In this document: one piece after another, positions 15,695 to 24,077 of the stretch
Numbering within the stretch: the stretch's first letter is position 1
How the letters are laid out: each line of letters begins with the position of its first letter
Assembly (NCBI GenBank): GCA_019748195.1
Contig: JAIEPW010000063.1
Span: 1-64,000 of the forward strand
Source of the DNA: Bryobacteraceae bacterium
GTDB lineage: Bacteria; Acidobacteriota; Terriglobia; Bryobacterales; Bryobacteraceae
Length of the DNA stretch: 64,000 nucleotides
Direction of reading: 5' to 3'
Translations under genes and position numbers: made by a program
Notes under the pieces: model-generated
Told to the model about the DNA's origin: nothing
Seen by the model: the letters and a program-made list of their open reading frames with translations, nothing else
Databases searched by the model: none

Positions 15695-16660
15695 GTGAGG
15701 ATTTCCAGACGCTCCCTGCTGCAACTGCTGGCCGCCGCCGGACTCCGGGCCGACCCGTCCCCCCACACCCTCGACCAGCTCCGGGAAACCTGCGCCACCG
15801 GTAGACGGCAGGCTCGCGGATATCGCGCGGATGCCGTGATCACCGTCCTGGGGGTCAGCCTGTTCTCGCGCGCCGGGGTTGGCGCGGGGTTTGTAACGCT
15901 GCAGGAGATGGCGAGCCCGGAGCGGCGTACGACACTGCTTCAGTTCGGCGCGGGCTCCATTCCGGCTCGCGCCCGCGGGTTGAACCGCCTGGGATTCCTG
16001 GAAGAGGCGATGGTCGAAACGCCCGAATCCTTCCAGGCGGCATATTTCGGATTCATGACATCCTCCCCCGAGGAAAGCTTCGCCGACGCCCGCAAGGCGG
16101 TGGACGCCCCGGATGCCGCCGGCGATCCACAGTACGCCGTGGCGGAAGGCTCGCTGAGCCGGACCCGGATGTGGAGTTCCGTCGCCCGGCTCTCCGCGCC
16201 GGCATCGTACGGTTGGGGCGATTGCGCGCCGCTGATCCGGAAAGTGCGGGGCGCCTTCCGCGCCGCCCGGACGGACCGGCGGGAGCTACCCCTGCCGGAG
16301 CCCAACACCTTCCTGCGCTCCCTGCTAGCCGCGATCCGCGGCCCGCGTCGTGAGGTTGTCTGCTCGTATGTCTACAACGCGGCTCAGTACCGGCTGCAAA
16401 CCCGGAAGACCGCGGATCCGGGCGCGGGCAGGAAGCTCGCCGCCCGCGGTCTGGCTCAGGACGCGGAGCGCGTCTCCGCCCTTCGAGGCGAAGTGCGCAA
16501 GGAAGGCACATCGCGCTCGACCCACTTCCAGCTTTGGGTGGAGGACAAACCGGAAGGAGCGTCGCTGCCTCTCCGGATCGAACTGCAGGCCCGCTCGTAC
16601 CTGAAACTCAGCTTCGAGCAAGACCCCACGATCCCGCCAATTGAATTGGAGCATTCATGA
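15695..16660 (+). CDS. putative exported protein of unknown function
   Basis: 321 residues from a GTG start. The N-terminus MRISRRSLLQLLAAAGLRAD resembles a Tat-like or Sec signal (paired arginines before a hydrophobic run). The mature part has no motif I recognise. GVGAGFVTLQEM and a beta-rich C-terminus (STHFQLWVEDK, LPLRIELQARSYLKLSF) suggest a soluble mostly-beta domain. The stop overlaps the start of the PHP-domain gene by ATGA, so it belongs to the same operon and may act with that enzyme or the glycosyltransferases behind it. Confidence 0.6.
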   Translation: MRISRRSLLQLLAAAGLRADPSPHTLDQLRETCATGRRQARGYRADAVITVLGVSLFSRAGVGAGFVTLQEMASPERRTTLLQFGAGSIPARARGLNRLGFLEEAMVETPESFQAAYFGFMTSSPEESFADARKAVDAPDAAGDPQYAVAEGSLSRTRMWSSVARLSAPASYGWGDCAPLIRKVRGAFRAARTDRRELPLPEPNTFLRSLLAAIRGPRREVVCSYVYNAAQYRLQTRKTADPGAGRKLAARGLAQDAERVSALRGEVRKEGTSRSTHFQLWVEDKPEGASLPLRIELQARSYLKLSFEQDPTIPPIELEHS

Positions 16661-17790
16661 CCCGATCGCAACTGCACTTCGCTTGGAAGGACAAATCTCT
16701 CGGCCGCCGGTTCCGCACCGCGGTCTCGCTCCATTCCCACACCAGCTACTCGGAAGAAAGCCTGGAGATGATCCCGCGTTACACCGCCAGGGTCCCGGTC
16801 CTTGGACCGGCGGTGCGCAAGCAACAGCGATTGCACCTGGAGCGGAAGGGGGAGGCGATCGACTTCAACCGCGCCTTCTGGACACCCCCGCTTACGCCCC
16901 GCGACGCCTATCGGTTGGAACAGGATCAGATCGAGTCCGCATTCGAGGCGCAGGCGCTGGTGTCGCTCTCCGACCACGACAACATCCGCGCGGGACAGGC
17001 ATTGCACCTGACCGGCTGCGCGTCCGCTCCGATCTCGGTGGAATGGAGCATTCCGTTCGGTCCTACATACTTTCACGTGGGCGTTCACAACCTGCCGCCG
17101 CAGCGAGCCACGGGGATCCTGGAATCCCTCGAAGAATACACGGACCGTCCCCGCGCCGGCCTGCTGGGGGATCTCTTTGCGATGCTGAATCGCCTTCCGG
17201 AGACCCTGCTGGTTCTGAATCATCCTTTCTGGGACGAGGCCGGCATCGGCCCGCACGAGCACGCTCATGTGCTCGGGCGGCTGTTGGAACGGCACGGCGA
17301 GCACATCCACGCACTGGAGTTGAATGGTCTCCGTTCCTGGGCCGAAAACCGGAAGGTGATTTGGCTGGCCCGCCAAACGGGACATCCGGTGATCTCCGGC
17401 GGAGACCGGCATGGACTGGAGCCGAATTCGGTCGTGAACGTCACCAACGCCGCCGTCTTCCCCGAATTCGTAGAGGAGGTCCGGCGGGACCGCGTCAGCG
17501 ACGTCGTCTTCATGCCGCAATACCGGGAGCCCATCCGCCTTCGCGTCCTGCAGACCATGTGGGACATCGTGCGCCCTTACCCCGAGTTCTCCGAGGGCCG
17601 GCGCCTTTGGTCCGATCGCGTTTTCTACCGGACCCCCGAGGGCTCCGTCCAGCCCCTTTCGGTACTCTGGAAGGGAGGCCAGCCGGCGATCGTGAAACAA
17701 TTTGTCGCTCTCATGCATCTGGTGGATTTACGGCAGGTGCGGAGCGCGCTGCGCATGGCTCTGGCGGACGGAGAGGAGTTCTTCTCGTGA
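16657..17790 (+). CDS. PHP-domain phosphoesterase-like protein
   Basis: 377 residues. The metal-binding pattern of PHP domains is present: HSHTSYSEE (His26, His28), LVSLSDHDNIRAG (about 105-117), NHPFWDE (about 188) and GGDRHG (about 248). Such domains hydrolyse phosphoesters using two or three metal ions. No DNA polymerase or histidinol-phosphatase features are seen, so the substrate is open. It is coupled by 4-base overlaps to the unknown exported protein before it and the glycosyltransferase after it, which points to a phosphosugar or glycolipid intermediate. No signal peptide is evident. Confidence 0.75.
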   Translation: MTRSQLHFAWKDKSLGRRFRTAVSLHSHTSYSEESLEMIPRYTARVPVLGPAVRKQQRLHLERKGEAIDFNRAFWTPPLTPRDAYRLEQDQIESAFEAQALVSLSDHDNIRAGQALHLTGCASAPISVEWSIPFGPTYFHVGVHNLPPQRATGILESLEEYTDRPRAGLLGDLFAMLNRLPETLLVLNHPFWDEAGIGPHEHAHVLGRLLERHGEHIHALELNGLRSWAENRKVIWLARQTGHPVISGGDRHGLEPNSVVNVTNAAVFPEFVEEVRRDRVSDVVFMPQYREPIRLRVLQTMWDIVRPYPEFSEGRRLWSDRVFYRTPEGSVQPLSVLWKGGQPAIVKQFVALMHLVDLRQVRSALRMALADGEEFFS

Positions 17791-19010
17791 CCCACACACC
17801 GGCGGGGAGCGGTAAGCCCCGCGTGGCGTTCTTTACGGACTCCTTCCATGAAGTAAATGGCGTCGCGCTGACCAGCCGGCAATTCGAGGCGTTCGCGCGA
17901 CGCAAGGAGATCCCGTTTCTCAGCGTACACGCGGGACAGGAGACTCGCCGGGAGCGCGCGGGTATGGTAGAGACGCTGGAATTGCAGCGTGGCCGTCTGA
18001 AGTTTCCGGTGGAGCGGGACATGTGGTTCGACCTGAACTTCCGCCGGCATGCCGGACTGGCCGCCCGCGCCGTGCGCGAATTCGGCGCCGACCTGATCCA
18101 CATCACGGGGCCCAGCGACTGCGGGATCCTCGGCGCCTGGACCGCATGGAAGCTGCGCCTGCCCCTGGTCGCGTCCTGGCACACCAACCTGCACGAGTTC
18201 GGCGCGCTCCGATTGAAGAAGCTGCTGCGCTCCTTGCCGGGCGGAGTTGCGGACAGGGCGGCGACAGCCGCCGAAAAAGCGATCCTGTGGGCCTGCGGCC
18301 GCTATTACCGCCTGGGCCGCGTGATTCTGGCCCCGAACCGCGAGTTGCTGGAGTTGTTGCGCCGGCGGACCGGACGGCCGGCGTTCCTGATGCGCCGCGG
18401 CGTCGACACCGAGAGCTTCAGCCCGGGCTTCCGCGACCGTGCCGATACCGCCTTCGTGATGGGCTTCGTCGGCCGCGTTACCCCGGAAAAAAGCGTGCGG
18501 TTTCTGAAGACGCTGGAGGACCGGCTGCTGGCGAACGGGCGGTCCAACTTCCGCTTCCTGGTTGTCGGCGATGGCAGCGAGCTCGGCTGGCTGAAGGACA
18601 ACTTGCGGCACGGGGAGTTCCCCGGAGTGCTGAAAGGCGAGGCTCTGTCGCGCGCCTACGCCAACATGGATCTGTTTGTCTTTCCTTCCCACACCGACAC
18701 CTTCGGCAACGTGGTGCAGGAGGCGATGGCGAGCGGCGTGCCCAGCGTGGTTACCGCCAGCGGAGGGCCCAAGTTTCTGGTGAAGTCCGCCGAGACCGGT
18801 TTTGTCGCGGCTGATGAGGATGCCTTTTTTCGCTGCGTGGATGGCGTGATCGCGGATCGCGACTTGCACCAGCGCATGTGCCTCCAATCGCGGGAACACG
18901 CTCTTTCCTTGTCCTGGGACGGTGTGTTCGAGGAAGTCTACCGGGCTTACCAGCATTGTCTGGCGGATTCTTCGGTGGCGGCCAATCCTCGCCTCCAAAC
19001 CGCGCTCTAA
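17787..19010 (+). CDS. GT4-family glycosyltransferase
   Basis: 407 residues from a GTG that overlaps the previous stop (GTGA). The N-terminal Rossmann half opens with RVAFFTDSFHEVNGVALT, and the second half has the donor-binding segment VGFVGRVTPEKSVRFL. The catalytic FPSHTDTFGNVVQEAMASG region carries the retaining GT4 glutamate pattern. The arrangement resembles PimB- and SqdX-type enzymes that glycosylate lipids, with a nucleotide sugar as likely donor. It acts at the inner face of the membrane; acceptor unknown. The true start might be the in-frame ATG later, but the coupling favours GTG. Confidence 0.88.
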   Translation: MTHTPAGSGKPRVAFFTDSFHEVNGVALTSRQFEAFARRKEIPFLSVHAGQETRRERAGMVETLELQRGRLKFPVERDMWFDLNFRRHAGLAARAVREFGADLIHITGPSDCGILGAWTAWKLRLPLVASWHTNLHEFGALRLKKLLRSLPGGVADRAATAAEKAILWACGRYYRLGRVILAPNRELLELLRRRTGRPAFLMRRGVDTESFSPGFRDRADTAFVMGFVGRVTPEKSVRFLKTLEDRLLANGRSNFRFLVVGDGSELGWLKDNLRHGEFPGVLKGEALSRAYANMDLFVFPSHTDTFGNVVQEAMASGVPSVVTASGGPKFLVKSAETGFVAADEDAFFRCVDGVIADRDLHQRMCLQSREHALSLSWDGVFEEVYRAYQHCLADSSVAANPRLQTAL

Positions 19011-19044
19011 CTCGAACCGCGCGGGTGAGCGACAATAGGGAACC

Positions 19045-19704
19045 ATGGACATCGGCATGGGCCCGGCCCTCGCCGGACTGCGCCGGCGCGGCTATGTACC
19101 CGAGGTCGTGTTTGACGTGGGGGCCAGCGACGGCCGCTGGACTCAGCTCGCGATGACGTATTGGCCGGGCGCCACGTACTTCTGCTTCGAACCGCTCCAG
19201 GAGCGGGCACGCGAGCTCGCCGTCCTTTCCAGCCGCAATCAGGGCCGCGTCGTGGTGTATGGCTGCGGCCTGGGCGACCGCGACCAGGAGCTCGAGATCT
19301 GCGTGAAACCTCAACTGGACGAAAGCAGCTTCGCCTTCTCCGGCGACGACGTCCGCACCGTGCCGGTACGCCGCCTGGATTCGATGCTCGCGCAGCACCG
19401 CATCCCTCTTCCCCAGTTCCTCAAGGTGGATGTCCAGGGCTTCGAGAAACGTGTATTGGACGGCGCGTCGTCCTCCCTCGGCTCGGCCGACCTGATTCTG
19501 CTGGAGTGCACGTTCATTCCCTTCTGCCCGGAAATGCGCACTCTGGACGCGATCGTGGGCGATATGTCGCGGCGCGGATTCATCCCCTATGAAATCGTGG
19601 ATATCTTGCGCCGGCCCCTGGATGGAGCCATGGGGCAGTGCGACATGCTGTTCATCCGGAAGGGTCACCACCTCATTTCAGATCATCGGTGGGCCGCCGG
19701 ATGA
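19045..19704 (+). CDS. FkbM-family methyltransferase
   Basis: 219 residues. VVFDVGASDGRWTQLA is SAM motif I, FCFEPLQERARELAVL the second motif, and FLKVDVQGFEKRVLDGA the FkbM hallmark that ends the Rossmann core. FkbM proteins O-methylate sugars or polyketides; here the surrounding glycosyltransferases suggest a glycan hydroxyl. The gene starts 34 bases after the GT4 gene and its stop overlaps the next methyltransferase (ATGA). AGGG precedes the ATG. Confidence 0.88.
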   Translation: MDIGMGPALAGLRRRGYVPEVVFDVGASDGRWTQLAMTYWPGATYFCFEPLQERARELAVLSSRNQGRVVVYGCGLGDRDQELEICVKPQLDESSFAFSGDDVRTVPVRRLDSMLAQHRIPLPQFLKVDVQGFEKRVLDGASSSLGSADLILLECTFIPFCPEMRTLDAIVGDMSRRGFIPYEIVDILRRPLDGAMGQCDMLFIRKGHHLISDHRWAAG

Positions 19705-21380
19705 GCCAGTGCTGGGCGTTTGTGCCTCATGTGGGCTGGCTGCGCCACGATCCCGGCGATGAGGTGATCCAACTGCTTCGGCGCGGCCACTTCGAGGCCG
19801 TGGAGCAAGCCTTTCTGTGGCTGTACCTGCGGCCGGGCGACCTTATGGTCGACTGCGGCGCGCACGTCGGGCTGCACACCATCGGCGCGCAGCGTGCCTG
19901 CGGAGGAAGCGCGGACGTGATCGCGTTGGAGCCGAACGAATCCTCGAGAATGCACCTGCTCGCGAACCTCGAGCGAAACTCCTGCCGGGCGCGAGTGATC
20001 GATTCGGCCGCGTGGAAGGACAGCGGTGGAGTCGAATTCGACGTGGAAGCCGGACCGCGATCCGCTTTTTCGCGCGTAAGCAGCGCGGCCCGGCGCATCC
20101 CGAGTGTGACCCTGGCTCAAATACTGCAGGCGGAGGCTCAGCCCGCCGCGCTGATCAAGTTGGATATCGAAGGGGCCGAGCCGGAGGCGCTTGCCGGAGC
20201 GGCAGCCGCGATTCGCGACGGCCGCGCGCCAGTCTGGATCATCGAGTTCACCGAGGACAACCTGCAACGGCGCGGTTCCGGCACGCGGGAGATGGCCGGC
20301 CAGTTGGGCGAACTGGGCCTGCGCTTGTTCGAATTGGACCCCGAGAGCCTGCGGCTGACCGATGCGCCGGGACAATGGCCGCTGTGGAATCGCAACCTCA
20401 TCGCCTGTGCGGATCCGCGCGCGGTCAACCACCGCTTATCGACGGCGTCGGGCTCGAACATTGAGGTGGCCCGCGACCTGCTCGCCCGCGCGGCGGCGTG
20501 CCAGCCGCTGCGCGAGTTGGAAGAACTCGGCCGCTACAAGGCGATCGCCGCGACCGTCGAGCAGACCGCGCAATGGGCGGAGCGCTCCGATCGTGAGCTC
20601 GGCCAGGAACGCGCGCTCGCGCGGGAGATGCGTCAGTGGGCGGAGCGAACCGAGGGCTTGCTGAACAGGGAACGCGAGGAGTCGGCGGCCCTTCGCGATC
20701 ACATTCAGAAGCTGCGAGCCGAACTCGAGGCCGCAAGTCAGGCCGTTGTTGAGCATCAGGTGCTGGCGGACGAACACCGCGGGTGGGCCGAGCAGACAGA
20801 GTCGTTCCTGACCGCGGAGCGAAAGCTTTCCGCGGAGTTGCGAGAGTGGGCGGAAAAGTCAGAGGCGCTGCTGCGGATCGAAATCGAGGCCAAGAGCGGA
20901 ATTCAGCTAGCGCTCCAGCGGGAACAGGATCTCTCGCGGAAGAACCGCGACTGGGCCGAGAACACGGAGCGGCTTCTGGCCTTGGAGCGTGAGATGGCCG
21001 CCGCGCTTCGAGCGCGAGTAGAAAAGGCCGAAGCCGATCTCTCCTCCTTAGGAGCAAGGATCGAAGACCTGCGCTCGGCAAGAGAGCAACTGGACCGGCG
21101 GCTAACCTCCGAACGGGACCGCTCGGCCGCGGCGGCAAAGGAGTGGGAGCGCGTCCGGAGGCATCAGGAAGAACTGCTGGCCGCCGGGCAGGACACTTCC
21201 GCCGCGCTTCGCGATCGCGCGAAGGCGGCCGAGTCGCTGCTGGCCGCGGCCCACGCTTCCATCGAAGAATTACGGTTGGAGTTGGAGGAGGAGCGTAACT
21301 CGGTACAGCGGATGCGCGACATCCTGAAGAATCGCGCGATGCTGCTGAAGCATTTTATCCGGAGCAAACCCGTTGACTGA
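19701..21380 (+). CDS. FkbM methyltransferase with a long coiled-coil tail
   Basis: 559 residues. Residues about 20-235 are a second FkbM domain (LMVDCGAHVGLHTIG, VIALEPNESSRM, LIKLDIEGAEPEALAG). From about 255 to 550 the chain is charged, helical and Ala/Glu/Arg-rich, a long coiled coil. It contains five W-A-E-x-(S/T/N) repeats at 292, 313, 362, 383 and 418, all separated by multiples of seven residues. A tail of this kind may measure chain length or tether glycosyltransferases, as coiled coils do in some O-antigen methyltransferases; that is inference. The start is coupled to the previous gene, and the end overlaps the GT2 gene by 8 bases. Confidence 0.85.
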   Translation: MSQCWAFVPHVGWLRHDPGDEVIQLLRRGHFEAVEQAFLWLYLRPGDLMVDCGAHVGLHTIGAQRACGGSADVIALEPNESSRMHLLANLERNSCRARVIDSAAWKDSGGVEFDVEAGPRSAFSRVSSAARRIPSVTLAQILQAEAQPAALIKLDIEGAEPEALAGAAAAIRDGRAPVWIIEFTEDNLQRRGSGTREMAGQLGELGLRLFELDPESLRLTDAPGQWPLWNRNLIACADPRAVNHRLSTASGSNIEVARDLLARAAACQPLRELEELGRYKAIAATVEQTAQWAERSDRELGQERALAREMRQWAERTEGLLNREREESAALRDHIQKLRAELEAASQAVVEHQVLADEHRGWAEQTESFLTAERKLSAELREWAEKSEALLRIEIEAKSGIQLALQREQDLSRKNRDWAENTERLLALEREMAAALRARVEKAEADLSSLGARIEDLRSAREQLDRRLTSERDRSAAAAKEWERVRRHQEELLAAGQDTSAALRDRAKAAESLLAAAHASIEELRLELEEERNSVQRMRDILKNRAMLLKHFIRSKPVD

Positions 21381-22269
21381 GCCGCGTATTTCTCTCATCA
21401 CCCCGTCATTGAACGCGGCGAAGACCATCGGGCGGACCTTGCGATCCGTCGAGGCACAGGAGTACCCGGCGCTGGAACTCATCTGTGTCGATGGGGGCAG
21501 TTCGGACGGGACCATCCAAATCATCCGCCGCTTCGACCGGCTGGTGACCCGGCTGATTCAGGAGAAGGACAAGAACACGGCGGACGCTCTGAACAAAGGG
21601 TTCCGCGCCGCGGGCGGCGAAATTTTCGGCTACCTGAACGCCGATGACGAACTGGCGCCCGGCGCGCTGCGCCGCGTCGCGCGCGAGTTCGCCGAAAACC
21701 CCGGAGTGGACGTGATCACCGGGGGCTGCCGCCGTGTGTTCGCCGACAACTCCGAACGGATCACGCAAGTCCCGGAGTCCTTTGTCGCGAATTTGCCGAT
21801 GCGCAACGATATCGAGCAGCCCAGCACTTTCTGGCGATCGGCCGTTCACCACCGCGCCGGCGAACTGGACGACAGCTTTGCGCTCGCATTTGATTGGGAG
21901 TGGTGGAACCGCCTGCGCCAGGCCGGCGCCCGCTTCCACCGCATCCAGGATGTCCTGTCCGTGTATTACTTTTCCGGTGACAACCTGACCTCGCGGGCGG
22001 GAACGCGAGTGATCGAGGAGATGTACCGGGTTACCAAGCGCTACGGACCGCACAATGGACGCCTGGCGGACGTGTACCGCCTGATCTACCGGGTTTTTGA
22101 TCTCCGCGGGTTCTATGACCGCCCGTTCGCCGAGCTTCCCTACCCCCAGCAACTGGTCTTCGGCGCATCCTTGCGCCTCCTGTACCTTCTCTACGGGCGG
22201 CACGCGATCAACAATTACAATTGGAACTGGGCCTCGAAACAGGTCCGTGGGCTGGTCTGGTACAAGTAA
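21373..22269 (+). CDS. GT2-family glycosyltransferase
   Basis: 298 residues from a TTG at 21373, inside the end of the preceding gene. The GT-A fold starts with ISLITPSLNAAKTIGRTLRS and ICVDGGSSDGT, and the metal-binding DxD-like motif is FGYLNADDELAPGAL. The catalytic-base region is FALAFDWEWWNRLRQAG. It should transfer a sugar from a nucleotide donor in the cytoplasm, closing the glycan operon. No membrane helix is present. The acceptor is unknown. Confidence 0.88.
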   Translation: MTEPRISLITPSLNAAKTIGRTLRSVEAQEYPALELICVDGGSSDGTIQIIRRFDRLVTRLIQEKDKNTADALNKGFRAAGGEIFGYLNADDELAPGALRRVAREFAENPGVDVITGGCRRVFADNSERITQVPESFVANLPMRNDIEQPSTFWRSAVHHRAGELDDSFALAFDWEWWNRLRQAGARFHRIQDVLSVYYFSGDNLTSRAGTRVIEEMYRVTKRYGPHNGRLADVYRLIYRVFDLRGFYDRPFAELPYPQQLVFGASLRLLYLLYGRHAINNYNWNWASKQVRGLVWYK

Positions 22270-22305
22270 TGCGACCCGCCGCGGTTCGGTAGAATCAAGG
22301 GAAAC

Positions 22306-23718
22306 ATGCTCCACATTCCGATCCTTCGCCAGGGCCAGCCCTATAAGAGCGTCGACCTGATCCGCACCGCGAATTTCCGCACCAAGGAGCCCTTCGTCGA
22401 GATCAGCCAGGCGAACGCCGGCCTGATCCGCCGTGACCTTCTGAACCAGGACGAGATGCGGGATTCGCTGATGGGTTTCTCCACGCGCGACCTCCTGGCG
22501 ATCGCGAAACAGGCGGGCCAGCACTTCATGAATGACGCACTGCCGCTGGGCGAGTCCACCCAGACCCCGCAGCAGTACGTGGAGGCCCTTAGCGCCACCA
22601 CGGGCATGCCCTACGTGATGGTTCGCGCGAACATGCGCAAGATTTTCGGCGTGCTGGACCAGATGGAAGCCGTACTGAATGGTCTGACGCGGCTGCCCAG
22701 CCTGGATGTGCTGGATCGCGGCTGGGGCGACGTGGCCGGAACCGCGGTCAGCTTTTTCCGCCGCGCGTCGGCGTTGGGCGTGGTACTGCCGAACAACTCG
22801 CCGGGCGTGCACTCGTTGTGGGCGCCCGCGTTCGCCATGAAGACCGCCCTGATGCTGAAGCCGGGCTCGGCGGAGCCTTGGACGCCGTATCGCATGATTC
22901 AGGCGCTCTTGAAGGCCGGTGCTCCCGCGAAGGCTTTCGGCTATTACCCCGCCGATCATGGCGGCGGCGCGGAGATCCTGCGCGGATGCGGGCGTGGCAT
23001 GGTGTTCGGCGACGTCGCGGCCACCAAGCGCTGGGAAAGCGATCCCCGCGTGGAAGTCCACGGTCCCGGCTATTCGAAGGTGATCTTCGGTGAAGATGAG
23101 GCGGACAACTGGGAGAAGTACATTGATGTGATTGCCGCCTCGATCGCCTCTAATTCGGGCCGCTCCTGCGTCAACGCGTCTGGAGTTTGGACGCCGCGCA
23201 ACGGTGCCAGGATCGCCCAGGCGCTGGCCGCCAAACTCGCATCCATTGAACCGCGGCCCGCCGACGCCGAGGATGCGCAGATCTCGCCCTTCGCCGACCC
23301 CAAGGTGGCCGAGCGCATCTCCGCGATCATCGATCAGGACCTGCCCGGCGCGGTGGACGTAACCGCTTCCATGCGCCCCGGGCCGCGGTACACGACGTTT
23401 GAAGGCTGCGGTTATCTGCTGCCGACGATCGTGACGTGCTCCGTCGACCATCCGCTGGCCAATCGCGAGTTTCTATTCCCGTTCGCCAGCGTGGTCGAAC
23501 TGCCTCAGGATCAGATCCTGGAGGCGATCGGCCCATCCCTGGTGGTCACGGTGATTAGCAACGATCCGAAATTCCGCCAGCAGTGCCTGACCAGCGAGAA
23601 CGTGGGCCGTCTGAACTTCGGTCCGATTCCGACGATGCAGATTTCCTGGGATCAGCCGCACGAAGGCAACCTGTTCGACCATTTGTTCGCGCGCCGCGCG
23701 TTCCAAGCCGCGTCCTGA
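22306..23718 (+). CDS. aldehyde dehydrogenase superfamily protein, possibly CoA-acylating
   Basis: 470 residues. The catalytic cysteine lies in SNSGRSCVNASG (Cys288). LMLKPGSAEP supplies the nucleotide-binding lysine region, and VVLPNNSPGVHSLW is the usual PWN-like segment. The glutamate of LELGGK, the general base of hydrolytic aldehyde dehydrogenases, is replaced in VEVHGPGYSK. Loss of that residue is common in CoA-acylating and LuxC-like acyl reductases, so reduction of, or acylation to, a thioester is possible. TAGAAT at 22290 and an AGGGA site precede the ATG. The stop shares one base with the next start (TGATG). Confidence 0.78.
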   Translation: MLHIPILRQGQPYKSVDLIRTANFRTKEPFVEISQANAGLIRRDLLNQDEMRDSLMGFSTRDLLAIAKQAGQHFMNDALPLGESTQTPQQYVEALSATTGMPYVMVRANMRKIFGVLDQMEAVLNGLTRLPSLDVLDRGWGDVAGTAVSFFRRASALGVVLPNNSPGVHSLWAPAFAMKTALMLKPGSAEPWTPYRMIQALLKAGAPAKAFGYYPADHGGGAEILRGCGRGMVFGDVAATKRWESDPRVEVHGPGYSKVIFGEDEADNWEKYIDVIAASIASNSGRSCVNASGVWTPRNGARIAQALAAKLASIEPRPADAEDAQISPFADPKVAERISAIIDQDLPGAVDVTASMRPGPRYTTFEGCGYLLPTIVTCSVDHPLANREFLFPFASVVELPQDQILEAIGPSLVVTVISNDPKFRQQCLTSENVGRLNFGPIPTMQISWDQPHEGNLFDHLFARRAFQAAS

Positions 23719-24077
23719 TGCGCCCCAAGTGGCTGCTGCTGGCTGGTGCGCTGGCGACGCCGGCCGTTCTCATCGTTCCGTTGCTTCTGGGACGCTTGTC
23801 TTGGGATGCCATCCTGTGGCGCGCGTTCGATGTGGTGCTGGAAACGGCGCCCACGGGAGTCTGGGGACTGTTCGCCGCGGCCTTTCCCTTGGGGCCTGGC
23901 TTCTACGTACTGATCTCCGCCGCTGCCCTCTACCGCGTATTGGAATGCTTCGACAAGAGCGCGGACGCCTGGTGGATCGCCGCCCACCTGACCGGGGCCG
24001 CGCTTTATCTGCTCGCGATACTCGTTCAGGCGCGCCGGCGCAAGGCCTCCGCCTCCACCTCGGCGCCGGCCGCCTAG
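23718..24077 (+). CDS. small integral membrane protein of unknown function
   Basis: 119 residues with a likely signal-anchor (WLLLAGALATPAVLIVPLLL), a second hydrophobic region at about 46-75 and a third at about 88-103 (AAHLTGAALYLLAILV), then a basic tail (QARRRK). Family not recognised. It is translationally coupled to the aldehyde dehydrogenase-like gene through TGATG, so a joint role is likely. Its TAG stop lies in a CTAG palindrome that also supplies the stop of the opposing receptor gene. Confidence 0.65.
   Translation: MRPKWLLLAGALATPAVLIVPLLLGRLSWDAILWRAFDVVLETAPTGVWGLFAAAFPLGPGFYVLISAAALYRVLECFDKSADAWWIAAHLTGAALYLLAILVQARRRKASASTSAPAA

Noticed and set aside
21406-23451. 681-codon minus-strand open frame opposite the GT2 and aldehyde dehydrogenase-like genes
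   Set aside because: Spans two genuine plus-strand genes and their spacer, with no motif.
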